Shown here in pieces: positions 8,699-16,835 of a stretch of 64,000 nt of DNA. Source of the stretch: Cohnella thailandensis (lineage in GTDB: Bacteria; Bacillota; Bacilli; Paenibacillales; Paenibacillaceae); assembly GCF_014212135.1 (NCBI RefSeq), contig NZ_JACJVQ010000015.1, positions 124,001-188,000 on the forward strand, read 5' to 3'. Position 1 is the stretch's first letter; every line of letters starts with the position of its first letter. The position numbers and the translations under genes were made by a program. The notes beneath the pieces were generated by a model. That model ran no database searches. It worked only from the letters and a program-made list of their open reading frames with translations, and was not told where the DNA came from.

Positions 8699-9769
8699 GT
8701 GAGCGTAGTTCATGTCGGCATGATCGGCTGCGGCGGGATTGCCTATGGCAAACATTTTCCATCGCTGGCCAAAATTCCGGAAGTTCGCTTGACGGCGTTC
8801 TTCGATGTTTCGGCGGAGAGGGCCCACGATGCCAAGGAGAAATTCGGAACGCCCGATGCCAAGGTTTATTCCAGCGTGCAAGACCTCCTGAACGATCCTG
8901 ACGTCCAGGTTGTACACGTGTGCACTCCGAACGACACGCATGCGGAGATCTCGATCGCGGCGATGGAAGCGGGCAAGCACGTGCTCTGCGAGAAGCCGAT
9001 GGCGAAGACCTCCGAGGACGCCCGCCGAATGCTGGAAACGTCCGAGAGAACGGGGCGCAAGCTGAGCATCGCCTATCAGAATCGTTTCCGCGCCGACAGC
9101 CGCTGGCTGAAGGAAGCCTGCCGCAAGGGCGAGCTCGGCGAGATCTACATGGCCAAGGCGCATGCCGTGCGCCGTCGCGCGGTTCCGACTTGGGGCGTGT
9201 TCCTCGATAAGGAGAAGCAGGGCGGAGGACCGCTTATCGACATCGGGACCCATGCTCTCGATATCGCGCTGTGGATGATGGATAACTATGAGCCGAAGAA
9301 CGTTCTGGGCACGACCTACCGCAAGCTGGCGGAGCAGGGCAGCCCGGCTAACGCCTGGGGCAATTGGGATCCCGCGAAGTTCACGGTCGAGGATTCCGCG
9401 TTCGCCATGATTACGATGAAGAACGGCGCGACGATCTGGCTGGAATCGAGCTGGGCGCTTAACACGCTCGACGTGGACGAGGCGAAGGTGACGCTGTCCG
9501 GAACGAAGGCGGGAGCCGATATGAAGAACGGCTTGCGCATCAACGGGGAAGAGCATGGCCACCTGTATACGAAGGAGATCGTGCTCGGCGACCAGTGGAA
9601 CAGCGCGCCTCCGAACGATTCGGCCGAGCGCGAGGCGCGGGCTTGGATCGATTCGATTCTTAACGATACGGAGCCGGTCGTAACCGCCAAGCAAGCTCTT
9701 GTCGTGCAAGAGATCCTGGAAGCGATCTACGAGTCCGCGGAGAAGGGGCAAGCCGTATCGTTCGTCTGA
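8699..9769 (+). CDS. Gfo/Idh/MocA-family oxidoreductase
   Basis: NAD(P)-dependent sugar or inositol-type dehydrogenase, 356 residues. The Rossmann motif GMIGCGGIAYG lies at 7-17 and the family EKP motif at 98-100 holds the catalytic lysine. A GTHALDIALWMMD segment supplies the usual active-site histidine. GTG start at 8699 follows AAGGAGG by 8 bases. It heads a three-gene run with an isomerase/epimerase and a second Gfo/Idh protein, a set seen in catabolism of inositols and unusual sugars. The substrate is undetermined. Confidence 0.93.
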   Translation: MSVVHVGMIGCGGIAYGKHFPSLAKIPEVRLTAFFDVSAERAHDAKEKFGTPDAKVYSSVQDLLNDPDVQVVHVCTPNDTHAEISIAAMEAGKHVLCEKPMAKTSEDARRMLETSERTGRKLSIAYQNRFRADSRWLKEACRKGELGEIYMAKAHAVRRRAVPTWGVFLDKEKQGGGPLIDIGTHALDIALWMMDNYEPKNVLGTTYRKLAEQGSPANAWGNWDPAKFTVEDSAFAMITMKNGATIWLESSWALNTLDVDEAKVTLSGTKAGADMKNGLRINGEEHGHLYTKEIVLGDQWNSAPPNDSAEREARAWIDSILNDTEPVVTAKQALVVQEILEAIYESAEKGQAVSFV

Positions 9770-9785
9770 CATTGCCCGGGCAATG
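9770..9785. repeat. 16-bp perfect palindrome right after a stop codon
   Basis: CATTGCCCGGGCAATG starts at the base after the TGA of the first Gfo/Idh gene. There is no T-run, so it is not a normal terminator. It could be an operator, a processing hairpin or chance. The remaining bases to the next gene (to 9972) show no convincing feature. Confidence 0.5.
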
Positions 9786-9972
9786 ACGGCAGGGCCGATC
9801 GGGCCGGAATCGGATCGCGGGTCCCGTGACAGCGCTTAAGACTAATAGTAAACTAGGCTTGATGCCATGCCTATCGAGGGAAGGAGGTCGAGGCGCCGCG
9901 TCGCTTCGATCTTCCTCCGGCTGGCAAGCCAAGACGCTGTACCCATCATTCCATAAAGGTAAGGTGAAGGTA

Positions 9973-10935
9973 ATGAAGCTTGGAGTATTTCTCGTTTTAT
10001 TCGGCGAACAATCGTTGGAACAAGCGCTCGATACGGCGAAGGCCGCCGGCATTCAGACCGTCGAGCTCGGCACCGGAGGGTTTCCGGGTACCGCGCACGT
10101 GAACGCGGCGGCCGTTCTGAATGACGAAGCCCAAATCGCAAGAATCAAGGATGCGGTCGAATCGCGCGGCTTGTCCATCAGCGCGCTCAGCGTCCACGGC
10201 AACCCGTTGCACCCGGATGAAAGCGTAGCCAAAGCGCATCACGACGACTTCGTCGCCACGGTGCTGCTCGCCGAGAAGCTTGGCGTCGATACGGTCATCA
10301 CGTTCTCGGGATGCCCGGGAGAATCGCCGAACTCCAAATATCCGTCCTGGGTGACCTGCCCATGGCCGCCGGATTTCCTGACGGTGCTCGAATGGCAATG
10401 GAACGAGGTGGCCATTCCGTACTGGAAGGAGCAATCCGAGTTCTGCCGCAAGCATGGCGTAAGGGTCGCGATCGAATCCCATCCGGGTTTCCTTGTCTAC
10501 AACACGGAGACGGCGCTGAAGCTTCGCCGCGAAGCGGGAGACAATATCGGCGTCAACTTCGATCCGTCCCACTTGTTCTGGCAGGGAATGGACCCGATCG
10601 AGTGCGTAAAGGCGCTTGCCGATTCCATCTACCACGTGCATGCCAAGGATACGAAGATCGACGCGCGCAATACCGCGCTTAACGGCGTTCTCGACACGAA
10701 GCATTACGGCGACATCCTGAACCGCTCGTTCGTGTTCCGCACCGTCGGGTACGGGCATGACGACGAGTTCTGGAAGTCCCTGATCAGCACGCTGCGCGTA
10801 GTCGGCTACGACGGCGCGATCAGCATCGAGCACGAAGACGGCATCATGAGCGTGAACGAAGGGTTCACGAAGGCCGCTAACTTCTTGAACGGACTCATTC
10901 TGAAAGAAAGCGCTGGTGAGATGTGGTGGGCGTAA
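9973..10935 (+). CDS. Sugar phosphate isomerase/epimerase (xylose-isomerase-like TIM barrel)
   Basis: A 320-residue TIM-barrel protein of the IolE/IolH-like isomerase-epimerase family (AP endonuclease 2 fold). Likely metal ligands are seen in AIESHP, NFDPSHL, YHVHAKD and SIEHED. I chose ATG 9973 (MKLGVFLVLFGEQ, AAGGTG upstream), because the frame upstream reads as non-protein-like sequence. The last 13 bases overlap the next dehydrogenase gene. It would interconvert or dehydrate the keto sugar made by the flanking Gfo/Idh enzymes; the exact reaction is unknown. Confidence 0.9.
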   Translation: MKLGVFLVLFGEQSLEQALDTAKAAGIQTVELGTGGFPGTAHVNAAAVLNDEAQIARIKDAVESRGLSISALSVHGNPLHPDESVAKAHHDDFVATVLLAEKLGVDTVITFSGCPGESPNSKYPSWVTCPWPPDFLTVLEWQWNEVAIPYWKEQSEFCRKHGVRVAIESHPGFLVYNTETALKLRREAGDNIGVNFDPSHLFWQGMDPIECVKALADSIYHVHAKDTKIDARNTALNGVLDTKHYGDILNRSFVFRTVGYGHDDEFWKSLISTLRVVGYDGAISIEHEDGIMSVNEGFTKAANFLNGLILKESAGEMWWA

Positions 10936-12092
10936 ACAATAAAATCAACGTCGGCATGGTCGGCTACAAGTTCATGGGCAAAGCCCATAGCAACGCTTAT
11001 AAGCAAGTGAACATGTTCTTCGATCCCGACGCGGAAGTCGTCATGAAGGCGATCTGCGGCCGCGACGAGCAAGGCGTCAAGGCCGCCGCCGAGAAGTTCG
11101 GCTGGGAAGGCTACGAGACCGACTGGCGCAAGCTGGTGAAGCGCGACGATATCGACTTTATCGACATCAACGCGCCGAGCGACGCGCATAAGGAGATCGC
11201 GCTTGCCGCGATCGCCGAAGGCAAGCACGTCTTCTGCGAGAAGCCGCTTGCTCTTAATCTATCGGATGCTCGCGAGATGCTTGCGGCTGCGGAGAAAGCG
11301 GGAGTGAAGCACGGAATCTGCTTCAATTACCGGTTCCTGCCGGCGGTTCAGCTGGCGAAGAAAATCGTCGACAGCGGCAAGCTTGGCGAGATCCATCATT
11401 ACCGCGCGACTTACCTGCAGGATTGGCTCGTCGATCCGGAGACTCCTCTCGCATGGCGCCTGAAGAAGGAGATCGCCGGCTCCGGCGCCCACGGCGACAT
11501 CAACGCGCACAGCATCGACCTCGCTCGCTTCCTGATCGGAGAGTTCGACCGCGTAATCGGCCATAATCGCACGTTCGTCAAGGAGCGTCCGGTGCTCGAG
11601 AGCTCCAGCGGCCTGACCGGAACGGGTTCCGCTACCGAGAAGGGCGAAGTAACGGTGGATGACGCGACGGCGTTCCTGGCGGACTTCAAGAACGGCGCGA
11701 TGGGCATGTTCGTCGCCAGCCGCTTCGCGACGGGCCGCAAGAACCACAATACGTTCGAGATCCATGGCAGCAAGGGAACGATTCGTTGGGATCTCGAGAA
11801 CCTGAACGAGCTGCAGGTGTACTTCCGCGAAGACGAGCCCGAGCTGGCCGGCTTCCGCCGCGTGCTCGCGACCGAACCGGAACACAAGTACGCCGGCAAT
11901 TGGTGGCCGACCGGACACATCATCGGCTACGAGCACGGCTTCGTGCACATCGCTTACGAATTCGTTCAGCATCTGGCCAGCGGCTCTCCGTTCGCTCCGA
12001 CTTTCGAGGACGGAGTTCGCTGCCAGGAGGTTCTGGAAGCCGTCGATCTGTCTATCGAGCGCGGAACGTGGGTAAGCGTGGAAGAGGTTTAA
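10923..12092 (+). CDS. Gfo/Idh/MocA-family oxidoreductase
   Basis: A 389-residue dehydrogenase that overlaps the isomerase gene by 13 bp. The nucleotide-binding segment is VGMVGYKFMGKAHSNAY and the catalytic motif is CEKPLAL. The insert-rich C-terminal domain (389 versus about 340 residues for small members) resembles the larger Gfo/Idh proteins. GTG codons at 10923 and 10926 are both possible starts. It works with the two genes upstream, probably in oxidation and epimerisation of an inositol or sugar. A strong bidirectional terminator follows. Confidence 0.92.
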   Translation: MVGVNNKINVGMVGYKFMGKAHSNAYKQVNMFFDPDAEVVMKAICGRDEQGVKAAAEKFGWEGYETDWRKLVKRDDIDFIDINAPSDAHKEIALAAIAEGKHVFCEKPLALNLSDAREMLAAAEKAGVKHGICFNYRFLPAVQLAKKIVDSGKLGEIHHYRATYLQDWLVDPETPLAWRLKKEIAGSGAHGDINAHSIDLARFLIGEFDRVIGHNRTFVKERPVLESSSGLTGTGSATEKGEVTVDDATAFLADFKNGAMGMFVASRFATGRKNHNTFEIHGSKGTIRWDLENLNELQVYFREDEPELAGFRRVLATEPEHKYAGNWWPTGHIIGYEHGFVHIAYEFVQHLASGSPFAPTFEDGVRCQEVLEAVDLSIERGTWVSVEEV

Positions 12093-12104
12093 GCGAAAAT
12101 AATA

Positions 12105-12155
12105 AAGAGCGGATCCCGGGGTCGTTCCGACCCTGGGATCCGCTTTGTTCTTTTA
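12105..12155. terminator. Bidirectional terminator between convergent genes
   Basis: A long stem AGCGGATCCCGGGGTCG pairs with CGACCCTGGGATCCGCT with one mismatch, flanked by an A-rich left side and TTGTTCTTTT on the right. It serves the dehydrogenase operon (plus) and the cupredoxin gene (minus). Confidence 0.85.
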
Positions 12156-12578
12156 GGTTTCGGTTACGGTAAGCTTGCCTACCATGTTATCGTGTCCCGA
12201 GCCGCATTGGATGGAGCAATTGAAGTCGTAGGTGCCGGCTTTGTCCAACGTGACCGTCGCGGATTCGCCGTTCTTGAGGTTGACGCCCAGTTCCGGAATG
12301 GCCAGCCCGTGATTGCCGGCCGTGTTGTTGAGCGAGATCGTAAGCTTATCGCCGACTTTGGCTTGGAATTCGGCGGGTTCGAATTCGAAATTTTTCGCGT
12401 TGACCGTTATGGATTTGGCTTCGCCGCCGCCGGCGGCAGGAGTGCCCGCGGGAGCCGTTCCCGTTGCGGCGTTCCCGGCATTGTTAGCGTTGTTATTTGT
12501 CTTGTTTCCGCATGCGCTCAGCGCGATTAGGGCGGCGATCGCTACCAACGCCAGAAACATTATGGATTTTTTGTTCAT
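12153..12578 (-). CDS. CuA-type cupredoxin lipoprotein 1
   Basis: A 141-residue predicted lipoprotein (lipid-modified C23 in ALSAC) with an Asn/Ala/Pro-rich linker and a single cupredoxin domain (about 55-141). The pattern C121-x3-C125-x3-H129-x2-M132 plus upstream H90 (GNHGLAIPEL) is the full ligand set of the binuclear CuA centre of cytochrome oxidase subunit II and nitrous oxide reductase. There is no membrane hairpin or oxidase subunit, so it looks like a free-standing CuA electron carrier outside the membrane. ATG 12578 follows GGAGGG; the longer frame to 12644 has no ribosome site. It is a paralogue of the next minus-strand gene. Confidence 0.9.
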   Translation of the reverse strand: MNKKSIMFLALVAIAALIALSACGNKTNNNANNAGNAATGTAPAGTPAAGGGEAKSITVNAKNFEFEPAEFQAKVGDKLTISLNNTAGNHGLAIPELGVNLKNGESATVTLDKAGTYDFNCSIQCGSGHDNMVGKLTVTET

Positions 12579-12674
12579 CTTTTTGGACCCTCCTGAATGG
12601 TTGCTATACGTCATGTCATGAATAATATCCCCAATTTGAGACATTTCATTCTTGCGGACGGGATGCCATTAGAC

Positions 12675-12722
12675 AAAAAAATTGCCCGCTTCATGGACAT
12701 AAAGACCATGCAGAGGGCAATT
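12675..12722 (-). terminator. Terminator between the two cupredoxin genes
   Basis: On the minus strand ATTGCCC, a GCATGG/CCATG-type inner stem and GGGCAAT are followed by seven T. It ends transcription of the upstream cupredoxin gene, so the second paralogue is reached only by read-through or from its own promoter. Confidence 0.85.
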
Positions 12723-12779
12723 CCTATTGCGGAGTCGCTTTATGATTGCAGGAATACTTAGGTGATGCTGGCTAGCGGA

Positions 12780-13190
12780 TTAAGATACCGTGATCGTACC
12801 GGTCATGTTATCATGGCCGGCTCCGCATTGGATGGAGCAGTTAAAGTCGTACTTTCCGGCTTTATCGACCGTGAAGGTAGTCGATTCGCCGTTCTTCAGG
12901 TTAACGTTCAGGTCCGGAATGGCCAGTCCGTGGTTGCCTTCCGTGTTCGTGTAAGTCAGCGTTACGGTATCTCCGACATTCAGTTGGATATCCGTTTGGT
13001 CGAATTCGAAGCTCTTGGCGCTGATCGTAATGGCCTTGGCTTCGCCGCCGGCAGCCGCGGAAGAGCTTGCGCTAGCCGAAGGAGAGCTGGATGCGCTCGA
13101 GTTGTTATTGTTGTTGTTGCCGCATGCGCTAAGGGCGATTACGGCAGCGATAGCGACGAGTGCCAAAAAGAGATACGATTTCTTGTTCAT
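12780..13190 (-). CDS. CuA-type cupredoxin lipoprotein 2
   Basis: A 136-residue paralogue of the neighbouring protein, with lipobox C23, a run of six Asn and then a Ser/Ala linker. CuA ligands are H87, C118, C122, H126 and M129 in CSIQCGAGHDNM. The closeness of the signal peptides (first 23 residues nearly identical) points to recent tandem duplication. A clear promoter lies upstream on the minus strand (13257-13286). It is transcribed away from the PQQ-dehydrogenase-like gene. I infer it accepts electrons from an exported dehydrogenase or passes them to a terminal oxidase. Confidence 0.9.
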   Translation of the reverse strand: MNKKSYLFLALVAIAAVIALSACGNNNNNNSSASSSPSASASSSAAAGGEAKAITISAKSFEFDQTDIQLNVGDTVTLTYTNTEGNHGLAIPDLNVNLKNGESTTFTVDKAGKYDFNCSIQCGAGHDNMTGTITVS

Positions 13191-13227
13191 TATCTTGCCT
13201 CCTGATGATAGACTCCCTTGTTTGTAT

Positions 13228-13239
13228 CTTACCAGTAAG
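13228..13239. promoter_or_regulatory. Operator candidate, cupredoxin side
   Basis: CTTACCAGTAAG is a near-palindrome 17 bp downstream of the minus-strand -10, in the 5' leader. Its reverse complement matches the site at 13435-13446 in 11 of 12 bases. Confidence 0.55.
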
Positions 13240-13256
13240 TATCCTGTCGATGGATC

Positions 13257-13286
13257 ATTATACGCTTCTCTTCTTTAGATCGTCAA
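13257..13286 (-). promoter_or_regulatory. Sigma-A promoter of cupredoxin gene 2
   Basis: On the minus strand TTGACG (13281-13286), 18 bp spacer, perfect TATAAT (13257-13262). Confidence 0.75.
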
Positions 13287-13386
13287 TATGAACACCGCCT
13301 TCTCGCGTTAATTAGTCCTTATTACCCTAACAACACGAATTTGTCACATTACGCCAATGTTCGGACATAATTTTGTCAAAAAATCA

Positions 13387-13415
13387 TTGACGGAGTGCAC
13401 TTAGAGGAGTAACAT
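13387..13415 (+). promoter_or_regulatory. Candidate promoter of the PQQ-dehydrogenase-like gene
   Basis: TTGACG (13387-13392), 17 bp spacer, TAACAT (13410-13415). It is the mirror arrangement of the minus-strand promoter. Confidence 0.55.
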
Positions 13416-13434
13416 ACATTTTGCTTGTGAGTAT

Positions 13435-13446
13435 CTTATTGGTAAG
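13435..13446. promoter_or_regulatory. Operator candidate, PQQ side
   Basis: CTTATTGGTAAG lies 19 bp downstream of the plus-strand -10 and pairs with the site at 13228-13239. The rest of the 13.2-13.6 kb intergenic region is AT-rich leader with no ORF. Confidence 0.55.
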
Positions 13447-13616
13447 TCGAAGTTCCTGTCGCCATTATTTTTTTGCTTTGAAGTTAAAGGGTTAGGGTCT
13501 TTAGGCATGTCCGCTGCTGTTGAAGTAGCGGGTTTTTGGTTCGTCTTTAGACATGGGTAGTCATTAAGTAAGGGGACTAAGAGAGCTAAAAATTCAGACA
13601 TCAGGAGGAATCGACT

Positions 13617-15371
13617 GTGAAGAAAACTTCTTTCGCGGTTATCGGCGGCGTACTGGCTGCCAGCCTCGCGCTTACGGCGTGCAGCAACGACAACAACAAC
13701 AACTCCGGCGCCAGCGAGTCGCCATCGGCGTCTCCGTCGGCATCGGCATCGGCTTCCGCGTCCGCATCGGCCAGCGCCCCTGCGACGGTTACGGGAACCA
13801 GCTTTGAGAACTGGGGCACGTACGGATTCGATCTGAACAACACCCGTCATGCGCCGTTTACGGAGATTACGGCCGACAACGTGAACGATCTGGGCGTCGT
13901 TTGGTCCGCCGACCTGAAGACGCTGGATGCCGACGTTAAGAACGGCAACCAATCGTATCCGGTCGTCGTTGACGGCGTCATCTACATCTCGACGTCCGGC
14001 AACCAAGTATTCGCGTTCGACGCGGTAACCGGCAATCAAATTTGGCATTGGAAGCCGCCGGCAGAAGAAGCCGCCAACTACAGCAAGGCCGGCATTATCG
14101 CGAACCGCGGCGTAGCGGTAGGCGACGGCAAGGTGTTCATGCTCACGATCGATTGCCAGCTCGTCGCTCTCGATCAGAAGACGGGCGAACTGGTCAAGAA
14201 AGTGAAGCTGAGCGATTACTATCCGGACGTCACCATGGAGAACGGATACTACGAGACAACCGCTCCGCTGTTCTACAACGGCATCGTCTACGTAGGCAGC
14301 TCCGGCGGAGACAACGGCGTGCGCGGATTCGAAGCCGCTTTCAAATCGAGCGACCTGACGCCGGCATGGGACAGCCCGTTCTGGACGGTCCCGCCGAAGG
14401 GCCAGGATTGGCTCGCGAACAGCAATTTCCAAGGCGGCGGCGCCGTTTGGAACCCGCCTGCGATCGATACCGAAACCGGAATCATGTACTTCGCCGTCGG
14501 CAATCCCGCGCCGGACTTCTACGGGGAATCCCGTCCGGGCGACAACCCTTATACGGACTCGGTCGTCGCGGTTGAAGCGGCGACGGGCAAGCTCGTATGG
14601 GCGAAGCAAGAAATCAGCCACGACCTTTGGGACTACGATGCCGCGGCATCCCCGATGATCTTGAACGCAACGGTGAACGGCAAGCAGCAGAAGATCGTCG
14701 TCGAAGGCGGCAAATCCGGTCAATGGTTCGCATGGGATGCGGCTACGGGCGATGTCGTATGGGACGGAATTCCGTTCGCGAGAATCGACCACCCGACTCC
14801 GACTCCGGAAGGCGTTCTGGTGTATCCTGGCGTTCTCGGCGGCGAGAACTACGCTCCGGAAACTTATGATCCGGCAACGAATTACGTACTTATTCCGGGC
14901 GTCGAGCAAGGCGTCGTCATCAAATCCGCCAAGAGCCAAGAAGAATCCAAGACCGAATTCCCGGGAGCGATGGCATTCGGAACGGGTTACGAAGCGGCCG
15001 AGAACGAGGAAACCGGCTACGGCACGATTACCGCGATCGACGTCAACACGGGCAAGCAAGCATACCAAATCAAGACGACGAGCCCGCAGCGCGGCGGCTT
15101 GAGCAGCACCGATTCCGGCCTTGCCTTCTTCGGAGAGCTTGAAGGCAAAATGAACGCTCTCGATATCAAGACCGGCAAGATTCTGTGGACCTTCCAAACG
15201 GAAGGAGACAACATCCAAGCCGCTCCGGCTATCTTCACGGTCGACGGCAAGGAATATATCACGTTCACCTCCGGCGGCAGCAAGCCTAAGGTTTACGTGT
15301 TTGCGCTTGGCGGCAACAAGACTCAAGGAGCGGCAGGAACGGCCGACACCGGCAGCGCACACTCGAAATAA
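13617..15371 (+). CDS. PQQ-dependent alcohol dehydrogenase-like lipoprotein
   Basis: A 584-residue predicted lipoprotein (C22) with an Asn run and a Ser/Ala/Pro linker (about 25-57), then an eight-bladed quinoprotein propeller with repeated Trp-docking motifs (AFDAVTGNQIW, AVEAATGKLVW, AWDAATGDVVW, ALDIKTGKILW). Residues that bind PQQ and metal in methanol/alcohol dehydrogenases are largely kept: R164 (NRG), D232 in place of the Glu ligand (GGDNGVRG), W278 (GGGAVW), N296 (GNPAP), catalytic D339 and K366. D341 two residues after D339 gives the DYD pattern of lanthanide-dependent XoxF-type enzymes. The vicinal Cys-Cys pair is absent. GTG start follows AGGAGG. A PQQ enzyme is unexpected in a Gram-positive. 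Confidence 0.85.
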   Translation: MKKTSFAVIGGVLAASLALTACSNDNNNNSGASESPSASPSASASASASASASAPATVTGTSFENWGTYGFDLNNTRHAPFTEITADNVNDLGVVWSADLKTLDADVKNGNQSYPVVVDGVIYISTSGNQVFAFDAVTGNQIWHWKPPAEEAANYSKAGIIANRGVAVGDGKVFMLTIDCQLVALDQKTGELVKKVKLSDYYPDVTMENGYYETTAPLFYNGIVYVGSSGGDNGVRGFEAAFKSSDLTPAWDSPFWTVPPKGQDWLANSNFQGGGAVWNPPAIDTETGIMYFAVGNPAPDFYGESRPGDNPYTDSVVAVEAATGKLVWAKQEISHDLWDYDAAASPMILNATVNGKQQKIVVEGGKSGQWFAWDAATGDVVWDGIPFARIDHPTPTPEGVLVYPGVLGGENYAPETYDPATNYVLIPGVEQGVVIKSAKSQEESKTEFPGAMAFGTGYEAAENEETGYGTITAIDVNTGKQAYQIKTTSPQRGGLSSTDSGLAFFGELEGKMNALDIKTGKILWTFQTEGDNIQAAPAIFTVDGKEYITFTSGGSKPKVYVFALGGNKTQGAAGTADTGSAHSK

Positions 15372-15385
15372 TAGATAGAAGCGAC

Positions 15386-15430
15386 AGTCGGGAGCAGGCT
15401 TCTTCTTGAAGCCTGCCCCGACTTGCGTTT
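15386..15430 (+). terminator. Strong hairpin between PQQ gene and lipoprotein gene
   Basis: AGTCGGGAGCAGGCTTC pairs with GAAGCCTGCCCCGACT (one mismatch), followed only by TGCGTTT. It may be a weak terminator or an mRNA-processing stem that lowers expression of the downstream lipoprotein. Confidence 0.6.
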
Positions 15431-15447
15431 AGGAAAGGAGCAGAAGC

Positions 15448-16626
15448 ATGAAACAGTGGGGAGCCTTATCCGTATTCGTTCTCCTCGCCGCCGCGCTCGC
15501 GGGATGCGAGAGCGGCTCGAACGAGACTGCGCCTTCCCCCTCGGCTACCGTCAGCGCCATGCCGTCGGCATCGGCATCGCCATCGGCTTCCGCTGCTTTA
15601 AGCGGAGACATTCGCTTGGATATTAGTCAAACCTCCTTCGATCTTAAGCAATGGGAGCAAGATGGAACTCATAATACGACGGTAGAGGGGAAGCTGGTCG
15701 TCGGCGATTCTCCCGTGCAGAACGCCATTCTTCACGCGGGAGAGAACAAGAAGGATATCGTAACGGACGAAACGGGTTCCTTCGAGCTCATCGTCGACCA
15801 AAGCCTTCTGAAGGATACAGAGGTTAAAGTCGTATCCTTGGACAATGCGACGATCGGAGGCCGACCGATCGACAGCTCGGCTTCCGAGGAACTGCTTAAA
15901 GCCTCCACCTTCATCACGGTGAACTACCCGATCGAGATCGGCAGCGTTCAGCCTTCCGCCGCCGACGCGAGCAAAGTGGAAGTGAATGCGAGAATCAAGT
16001 CGCAGGAAGGCGACGTCATTTCGTTTTTCCAAGTGGATAAATATCGGATCGGCGGCGTCGTGAAGGATGCCGACGGGAATCCCGTTCCGAACGCGGTCGT
16101 TTGGATCGACCGGGACGAGGGAGAAGGATTCGGCAAGTCGACTCCGACGAACGAGAAAGGCGAGTATCAGCTGTTCTATCTCCCGGAGGCGGATGAAGGA
16201 ACGAATTTAACGGTTACGATCGGAACGACGCGCTACACGTTGCCTGAAGGGAAGGTATTCCATATCCCCGACGAAACGAGCGTGTTGATCAATATCACGC
16301 TTCCTAAAGAAGGCTACGAGATCGTCGACAAGCCTCCTACCTTGGAAAGCGTAACGTCCGACGGAGCGATGTACACGGGGATTCTGGCCGGGCTTAACGT
16401 TCCTTCCGACGTTGCCTATACCGTTACCATTCCGGATAAGGAAGGCAATTTCAAAGTGACGGTGGATAAAGAAGTCTGGGAGCGGCACCCGACCTTCTTC
16501 GAGACGAAGCTGACCAAGTTCGTCGAAGATCGCGAATTGACCTGGGGAGATACGCTGGATTCCAGCTTCGTGGAGCCGGGAGCGAGCGATCCGAAGCACA
16601 TCGTTGCCGAGTCTCTTGGCGCATAA
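15448..16626 (+). CDS. Lipoprotein with carboxypeptidase-regulatory-like domains
   Basis: A 392-residue predicted lipoprotein (lipobox ALAGC, C20) with a Ser/Ala/Pro linker to about residue 52. At least two transthyretin-like carboxypeptidase regulatory modules are visible: EGKLVVGDSPVQNAILHAG...TDETGSFEL and IGGVVKDADGNPVPNAVVW...NEKGEYQLFYLP. These domains usually mediate protein or polysaccharide contacts and have no catalysis. It is 76 bp downstream of the PQQ-dehydrogenase-like gene and shares its linker style, so I infer an accessory role at the same cell-surface site. No closer family was recognised. Confidence 0.8.
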   Translation: MKQWGALSVFVLLAAALAGCESGSNETAPSPSATVSAMPSASASPSASAALSGDIRLDISQTSFDLKQWEQDGTHNTTVEGKLVVGDSPVQNAILHAGENKKDIVTDETGSFELIVDQSLLKDTEVKVVSLDNATIGGRPIDSSASEELLKASTFITVNYPIEIGSVQPSAADASKVEVNARIKSQEGDVISFFQVDKYRIGGVVKDADGNPVPNAVVWIDRDEGEGFGKSTPTNEKGEYQLFYLPEADEGTNLTVTIGTTRYTLPEGKVFHIPDETSVLINITLPKEGYEIVDKPPTLESVTSDGAMYTGILAGLNVPSDVAYTVTIPDKEGNFKVTVDKEVWERHPTFFETKLTKFVEDRELTWGDTLDSSFVEPGASDPKHIVAESLGA

Positions 16627-16673
16627 GCGCGAGTCGTACTATTCTCCTATATAATAAGAAGAAAAAGCTGATC

Positions 16674-16707
16674 AGGCGATGCGGGATCGTTCCCGCGTCG
16701 CCTTTTT
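16674..16707 (+). terminator. Rho-independent terminator
   Basis: AGGCGATGCGGGA, loop TCGT, TCCCGCGTCGCCT, then five T. It closes the PQQ/lipoprotein transcript. A lone TTGACA at 16773-16778 may be the -35 for the next gene; its -10 is unclear. Confidence 0.88.
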
Positions 16708-16835
16708 GTCGTTCGTTGATTAGTTCTTAAAGACTAAAGTTTACATAGAAGGAACATTCCTCGAACGGTCGGTTGACAACCCTTTGCTAGCATCAAGGCA
16801 TACATACCCAAACAAGGGGAAAAGGAGGGACTGCC

